Shown here: positions 59,125 to 64,000 of the stretch, in pieces
How positions within the stretch are numbered: position 1 is the first letter of the stretch
Layout: each line of letters starts with the position of its first letter
Source of the DNA: Gautieria morchelliformis
Lineage: Eukaryota; Basidiomycota; Agaricomycetes; Gomphales; Gomphaceae
Reading direction: 5' to 3'
Length of the DNA: 64,000 bases
NCBI GenBank assembly: GCA_015179125.1
Contig: WHVA01000075.1
Span: 186,001-250,000 of the forward strand
Notes under the pieces: model-generated
Database searches by the model: none
Told to the model about the DNA's origin: nothing
What the model saw: the letters and a program-made list of their open reading frames with translations, nothing else
Program-made: the position numbers and the translations under genes

Positions 59125-61320
59125 ATGGCCTCCGATCCATCCTTGCAAGATTCTGAATCTCCTATGGTAGAACAACAAGGTTCGGATTCTCCTACGTCTA
59201 CGACAAGGAAAGCCCGACGTCAGACCGCATTCTACCCAAACACTGCGAATAAGCCACAGAAGCCGTTCAGTCGCAGTGCTGCCAAGCGCGAAAGCGTTAT
59301 GGCGCTAGGCAGCATTGAACACTTACAGCATTATTTTACAAAAACAGGTCTTGTTGCTAGGAAAAAGTTCGTGACACATGTCTGTGTATTTATGGTTTTC
59401 TCACCGCCCAACTGTTAGTCCTCTTAAACCTAACAGTAATCTCGTGCCGGCTATAGGCCCAGGCCTTATTCAAGCGGACACATTCCAAGATTCTAACATC
59501 ATACTTCCCCCATCGCCGATGGCCCCGCCTCCGTTTCGTCCGACCTTGCCACCTTTTGTCAAGACATACCAGACCGATCCTGAGTTGCTTAAACCCGGCG
59601 TCATCGAAGATCTCGAAGCAGTTGAGCATGCGTGGAGCCTTGGCCAGATTAATAGCAAACCACGTGATCCGGAGTTGCTTGGTGGCGACCCACGCAGTTT
59701 CACCTCTGGAGACTTTGATGTACTTTCTGTACTGAAAACGACGACGCGCACCATTCGTTCCGTCAGGAATTATCTTGTTTCCCTCCCAGATGATTTTGCT
59801 ACCCCGCGCCCACCAGCTATGGAATTCAGGCCACAGTCACTCTCCCCGCCCACAGCAACTGCACGGAAGGTTTCTCAGCCCGATTTTCCAAATGACCCAC
59901 TTACGCTCATACGACGTTCGGCCCTCGAAGTTCTGACTGTCCTCAGAAACCTTGAAGAGGTCTCCAGAATACCGCTTTCGGATGATGTCTACGAAGTCCA
60001 AAGCGATGCCGGGTCGTCTTCAACTCGCTCACATACTCCTGGTGGAACGGAGCGCGTCGCGTCCCCTTTTACAACTATATCAGGGGACGACGACGATGAG
60101 AGCAATGGGTCTTGCTCCTTTTCTATCGTCAAAGTTCCGTGTCAAAAGAATTCCATTCTCGTGTGGAGCGATGACGAGGAGAGCGAAGGAGATGACGATA
60201 CTGAGGAGAGAAAACGATGGGATGAGCGTCTTGTGCTTGGCGGGGGCTGGCTTTACAAGCAGAACTTATCCGTGGATATCTTGACTAAGGAACGTGATGC
60301 AGTCAGACGGTACCTTGATGCTGCTGATCAGACGCTGTTTGGCGGGCGAGATCAAGATGGCCGGCGGGGTTGGGAGAAAGAGAAGCGGAGACTGGCAGCG
60401 GAGAAAGAGAAGGAGGCCAGGAGTAATAAAGCAAGACGGGCAAGTGCTGGAGCCGGAGAAGGCCAGGGCCTGTCTCCCCGGACCAGTGGGCGTGCAAGAA
60501 GGGTTGTCAGCGCAGGGATGATTGACGCGATGCGAGACATGATGGTTAGTGAAGAGCCGGAAGATGTGCTGCATAGTGTCATGGAGGAGGACGAGGAGGG
60601 AGAAGATGGTGTAGATGATGACGAGTTACCCGACTGGGCCAAGCGTTCGAAGTTCGTGGATGATCCTCTCGGTAAGATATCGCTACTGGTTGTGTCACCT
60701 CTTACTCACCATAGCCACGTCTCTCCAGCACGTCTTCTTAGCCTTCTCGTTGCCCTTCTTCCCTCCGAACTCCTCCCTCTTTTGCCTCCGCCCAGTAATA
60801 TTGACAAAAGCACCTTAGTGTACAAACTTTCATCGGGCCAGATTTTATGCACTGCATACAACATCGCAGTCCGAAAATCCCGAAAGCCGTGGGGGTATAT
60901 CACTCCAGCCGCTATTCATGATATAGCCATGCTTGAATCCCAGGCGTCCGATGATGCTGAAGCCGACAAGGAAAAGAAAAGGAATGGTTGGACGTTCAGA
61001 CGGACGGATAACCTCCGTCTTTGGGCCGCGTGAGTGACGCCGTAAATTACTTTGGAAACAGCTTGCTCACGACCTTTACTGATTAAAGCGCACTCAAACT
61101 GCGCTATATGGTCCCGATTGGCCCACCTAAGAACTCTCAAGGCAACACTCCAATGGCGTCACCTTCCGCCAATCAGCTGTCGTTCCCCAGCTTCGAGCAC
61201 ATGCTGTTATTCGACCCGCAACTCGTAGCGAAGCGCGAGGAAGGCTGGGATAACATGCTCGAGGCGGCCGTGTTAAAGTGGATGTGGTGCGTTGTTGGAG
61301 AGCGACGAACAGGCAATTAG
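59125..61320 (+). CDS. Uncharacterised conserved-type basidiomycete protein, 675 residues
   Basis: Function not recognised. Four exons (59125-59366, 59419-60671, 60729-61029, 61089-61320) join in frame. The N-terminus is Ser/Thr-rich and basic (TTRKARRQTAFYPNT), followed by LQHYFTKTGLVARKNPLKPN and a Pro-rich segment, then helices around LTLIRRSALEVLTVLRNLEE. The middle is acidic (DDDDESNG, DDEESEGDDDTEE). A Lys/Glu coiled coil follows (KEKRRLAAEKEKEARSNKARR), then another acidic run ending DELPDWAKRSKFVDDPL. The C-terminal quarter has ARLLSLLVALLPSELL and LSSGQILCTAYNIAVRKSRK, which faintly recalls a calponin-homology pattern, and ends ...WMWCVVGERR. The start is the ATG giving MASDPSLQ; an upstream in-frame extension exists but has a poor context. 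Confidence 0.75.
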
Positions 61321-61779
61321 AATGCATGCCGTTAGGCCTCATGAACACCGACCCTCTCCTGTGTGCATTGACATTTACGAATAGGTCACGATCATAGCGC
61401 ATAATGGGCGCAATTCCTCATGCAGATTCAAAGTCTCTCCAACAACATTGTATACCGCTCGCACGCATGCCAACTATCACGCACAAATTCTCTCGCATCA
61501 TGGTACATCACATACAGCTTCCTTATCTGTTAGTCGCTTTGAAGTCTCGTTTATCCTGAATATTTAGAGTATTAAAGAATAATGTCGTTTATTACAATAA
61601 AATGCTAACTTAATAGACAAAATACTTCAACCATCGCAGACTCCTTTTAATTCACGGAGCCATACATGAACCACTCTGATTGGCTAATAGATGTGGCGCC
61701 AGCGCCAAACATAAAAATATTAAAATATAGTGTCATTCGGGTTTAAAAGAACCATCCCACCACAACGCTGTCTGCCATC
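61321..61779. other. Intergenic region, ERG25 promoter
   Basis: AT-rich, with poly-A/T runs near 61570-61620 and 61710-61745 and a short CAACGCTG...CCATCATG leader. I see no clear sterol-response element and claim none. Confidence 0.45.
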
Positions 61780-63175
61780 ATGTCCACTTCCTCACTCTTT
61801 GCACGTGCATTAGCCATAAACGCGACCAGCGAGGCGGCTCAACTCTATGCGTCTGCGAACACCCAGCTTTCAGAGCTGACTATGCTGGAGCAGTGGTGGG
61901 CTGCATGGTATCTATGGATAGGCAATCCCACCATCGCGACAGGACTCATGAGTTTTATTATGCATGAAGTATGGCCATTCATATCATAACTTGGGGGCCA
62001 AGACCTCATTGTCAGTTGCACAGGTTGTGTACTTCGGCAGATGCGTCCCATGGGTTCTCATTGATGCAATTCCATACTTCAAAAAGTGGAAGCTTCAACC
62101 TGTGCGACCTCGTCTTCTAGTGCTTGGCAGTTTTTGACCACCATTTGCAGGCCAAAGTACCAACACGGCAAGAGCAATGGGAATGCACAAAGCTTGTGCT
62201 CTTCTCCCATTTCACGATTGAGCTTCCTGCTGTTCGTCTCTGTCACCTCCTTCCATCTTGTCGTGTTCAAACTGTTCCGGTAGATTTGGTTGTTCCATCC
62301 AATTGCGGAGGCATTCGGCATGTCAACGTGGCATGTTCCCTTCCCAGCTTGGACTACCATGGCGGCCCAAGTAGTGTTCTTCTTTTTCTTTGAAGATGCA
62401 TTCCATTACTTCGGTGCGCATGAAATCTTACACCACATATTGCGATTGACACTTCACCACCCGCAGCGCACCAGGCACTTCATTACGGCCCACTCTACAG
62501 GAACATTCACAAGATTCATCATAAGTATAGCGCGCCCTTTGGACTAGCAGCAGAGTATGCACACCCGGCCGAAGTATTGATCCTTGGTGCGTGTATTGTT
62601 TCATTCTTTGTTGCTCTGTTCATATCTTTTCAGGTACGGGAACACTTGCTGGTCCGTTCCTATACACGGCTGTGTATTCGGACCTCCATATCTTTGCTGT
62701 TTATATTTGGGTTACTCTTCGCCTTTGCCAGGCTGTCGACGCTCACAGTGGATACGGTGCGTGCCTTTACCGGTAGTCATATGTCTTTGCTTATAGTTTT
62801 GAAGATTTCCCTTGGTCCCTCCAACACATCTTCCCCCTCTGGTCCGGCGCTGAACACCATGACTTTCACCACATGGCGTTTGTAAACAATTACTCTACAT
62901 CTTTCCGTTATCTCGATTTCTTGTTCGGGACTGATAACAAGTATCGAGCGTACAAGGCACGGTTAGCGACACAAGCTCCAGAGGATGATAAGGCGAATGG
63001 AGCTGCGAATGGACGCACTGACAAAACAGGCGCCTCGGATGAGTGGAAGCAGCTGGTTGAAGCGGAGGTTGAGCGCGAAGGCGTACGAGCCGAGGCGGCG
63101 GCGGAACAGGGCGGATGGGGACGGGAGGCAAATGTCGGTTGGGCATGGTGGAGCCGCAAGGGGAAGACTGAATGA
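61780..63175 (+). CDS. ERG25: C-4 methylsterol monooxygenase
   Basis: Removes the C-4 methyl groups of ergosterol precursors with the ERG26/ERG27 partners in the ER membrane; a di-iron fatty-acid-hydroxylase-type enzyme. Seven exons (61780-61968, 62024-62101, 62151-62231, 62284-62413, 62467-62586, 62634-62756, 62805-63175) join in frame to 363 residues. Histidine boxes: HQALH (residue ~163), HKIHHKY (~176) and HHDFHH (~260). Other family blocks are [20 protein letters not shown] and [23 protein letters not shown]. Hydrophobic helices occur around [20 protein letters not shown] and [17 protein letters not shown]. The C-terminus is about 60-70 residues longer than the yeast enzyme and is Ala/Glu/Gly-rich with no ER-retrieval KKxx. 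All family-critical His residues I checked are present. Confidence 0.94.
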
Positions 63176-63500
63176 ATGCGGTCGTTGCGAAGAGTGCAGA
63201 CCATGTTAGAGAGCGGGCACAATACCCACACGCCGGACATTATATCACTCCGGTCACCAAGTCTCCGCATTCTTAGAAATGTAGTACTTACTGCTAGCGC
63301 TCATACCTTGGGTATCTGCATAATGTCTTTTTTCAGTTCTGCTATTCAACAGTACACACTTACGGTCAAAGGACCAGATCGATCAACGTTGGAACAAAGG
63401 AGGATAACTGTTTGAGTAATTATGTAAATTGCCGACAACTTTAAAGTCAGGCAGTCCGACGCCACCCAAGGTAGTCTTAGCCCCATCGTTGGCTCTGACC
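63176..63500. other. Spacer between ERG25 and the next gene
   Basis: No recognisable gene. Open frames here begin at non-ATG codons or are short. Confidence 0.4.
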
Positions 63501-63944
63501 ATGAGCTCTCCTGTTTTGTCACCTCCGAATTTGCTGGAAAGTCCTACAGGCTCGTCACCATGGGAAGCCGACTTGGAGACGCCCACGGACACCATGACGC
63601 CCGGTCCGTCCATCTTCGACCAGACAACAGAGAATTTGCTCAGATTGGGCTCATTGACATTGGACAAGTTTGCGCAAGATCCGTCTGAAGAATTGGATGG
63701 ATTCGATATCCCGCTTGTTGACCCTGCCAATCCGAATGCCACTGGTTATTATCTCGGCGACACTACTGCCACTCGTAATAAAGATGAACGCGAATCTGCC
63801 GAAATTCCAATTATCGCCCCTGCTGAAGCCGTCCGATTCTTACGAGATGCCGCGCAGAGAGAGTTTGGAACAACCAGCTTTGATCCACTGCAGTATGAGT
63901 ATCTAGAGGAGCCCGGCCAGAATGGTGCGTTACCTGCAAGGTGA
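63501..63944 (+). CDS. 5' part of an unrecognised gene running off the window
   Basis: From ATG 63501 (MSSPVLSPPNLLESPTGSSP) the frame is open for about 147 codons. It is Pro/Thr/Asp-rich at first, then has LLRLGSLTLDKFAQDPSEEL, GYYLGDTTATRNKDERESAE, AEAVRFLRDAAQREFGTTSF and DPLQYEYLEEPGQNGALPA. A GTGACC near the end could be an intron donor, so the true end may lie beyond the window. No domain is recognised. The frame also extends upstream without an ATG. Confidence 0.5.
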   Translation: MSSPVLSPPNLLESPTGSSPWEADLETPTDTMTPGPSIFDQTTENLLRLGSLTLDKFAQDPSEELDGFDIPLVDPANPNATGYYLGDTTATRNKDERESAEIPIIAPAEAVRFLRDAAQREFGTTSFDPLQYEYLEEPGQNGALPAR

Positions 63945-64000
63945 CCCCGATCGCGCTGATCGCCAAGTAGGAAAGAGCTGTATTCTTACCGTCAGTCGCC

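Overview
The window looks like nuclear DNA of a mushroom-forming basidiomycete (Agaricomycetes). The evidence is host genes broken by many roughly 50-nt GT-AG introns, a CxC5-type gene of the KDZ (Kyakuja-Dileera-Zisupton) transposon world, chromodomain Ty3/gypsy elements, and a DIRS-order retroelement with a tyrosine recombinase. No rRNA, convincing tRNA or CRISPR array was seen.

Layout. Left host block (1-14.5 kb), all on the plus strand: RAD30 (DNA polymerase eta), a seven-helix receptor of the Git3/cAMP-receptor type with a long cytoplasmic tail, DBP2 (DEAD-box helicase with an unusually long internal intron), a small CRIB-domain protein, then a 2.9-kb gene-poor stretch. Mobile block (14.6-58.6 kb): the left-end repeat of a DIRS-order element; a decayed KDZ-associated CxC5 gene; a young, nearly whole chromovirus (Gypsy I, 16012-24042) sitting inside a minus-strand cysteine-cluster gene; the body and split direct repeats of the DIRS-order element (to 30504); a CpG-decayed fragment of an isoleucyl-tRNA synthetase gene; one possible unknown multi-exon gene; two related Ty1/copia elements; a second chromovirus (Gypsy II) that received two LTR insertions with clean target duplications; and a truncated third gypsy. 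Right host block (59.1-64 kb), plus strand: an uncharacterised 675-residue protein, ERG25 (C-4 methylsterol oxidase), and the start of an unrecognised gene.

How it fits together. The five complete host gene models each close to a whole number of codons after intron removal, so their exon coordinates should be good. The host genes serve unrelated functions (lesion bypass, signalling, RNA metabolism, Rho GTPase signalling, sterol synthesis) and show no operon-like logic. The mobile block is a nest of insertions.

Most interesting signals: (1) Gypsy I carries a plus-strand accessory gene, antisense to gag-pol, encoding a coiled-coil protein with two Cys-x2-Cys-x6-Cys half-clusters. (2) The pentamer CGGAA is spread through the same element on one strand only, including both LTRs. 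(3) Two copies of the DIRS terminal repeat differ by exactly one intron-like 48-nt segment. (4) DBP2 has a 671-nt intron in motif V.
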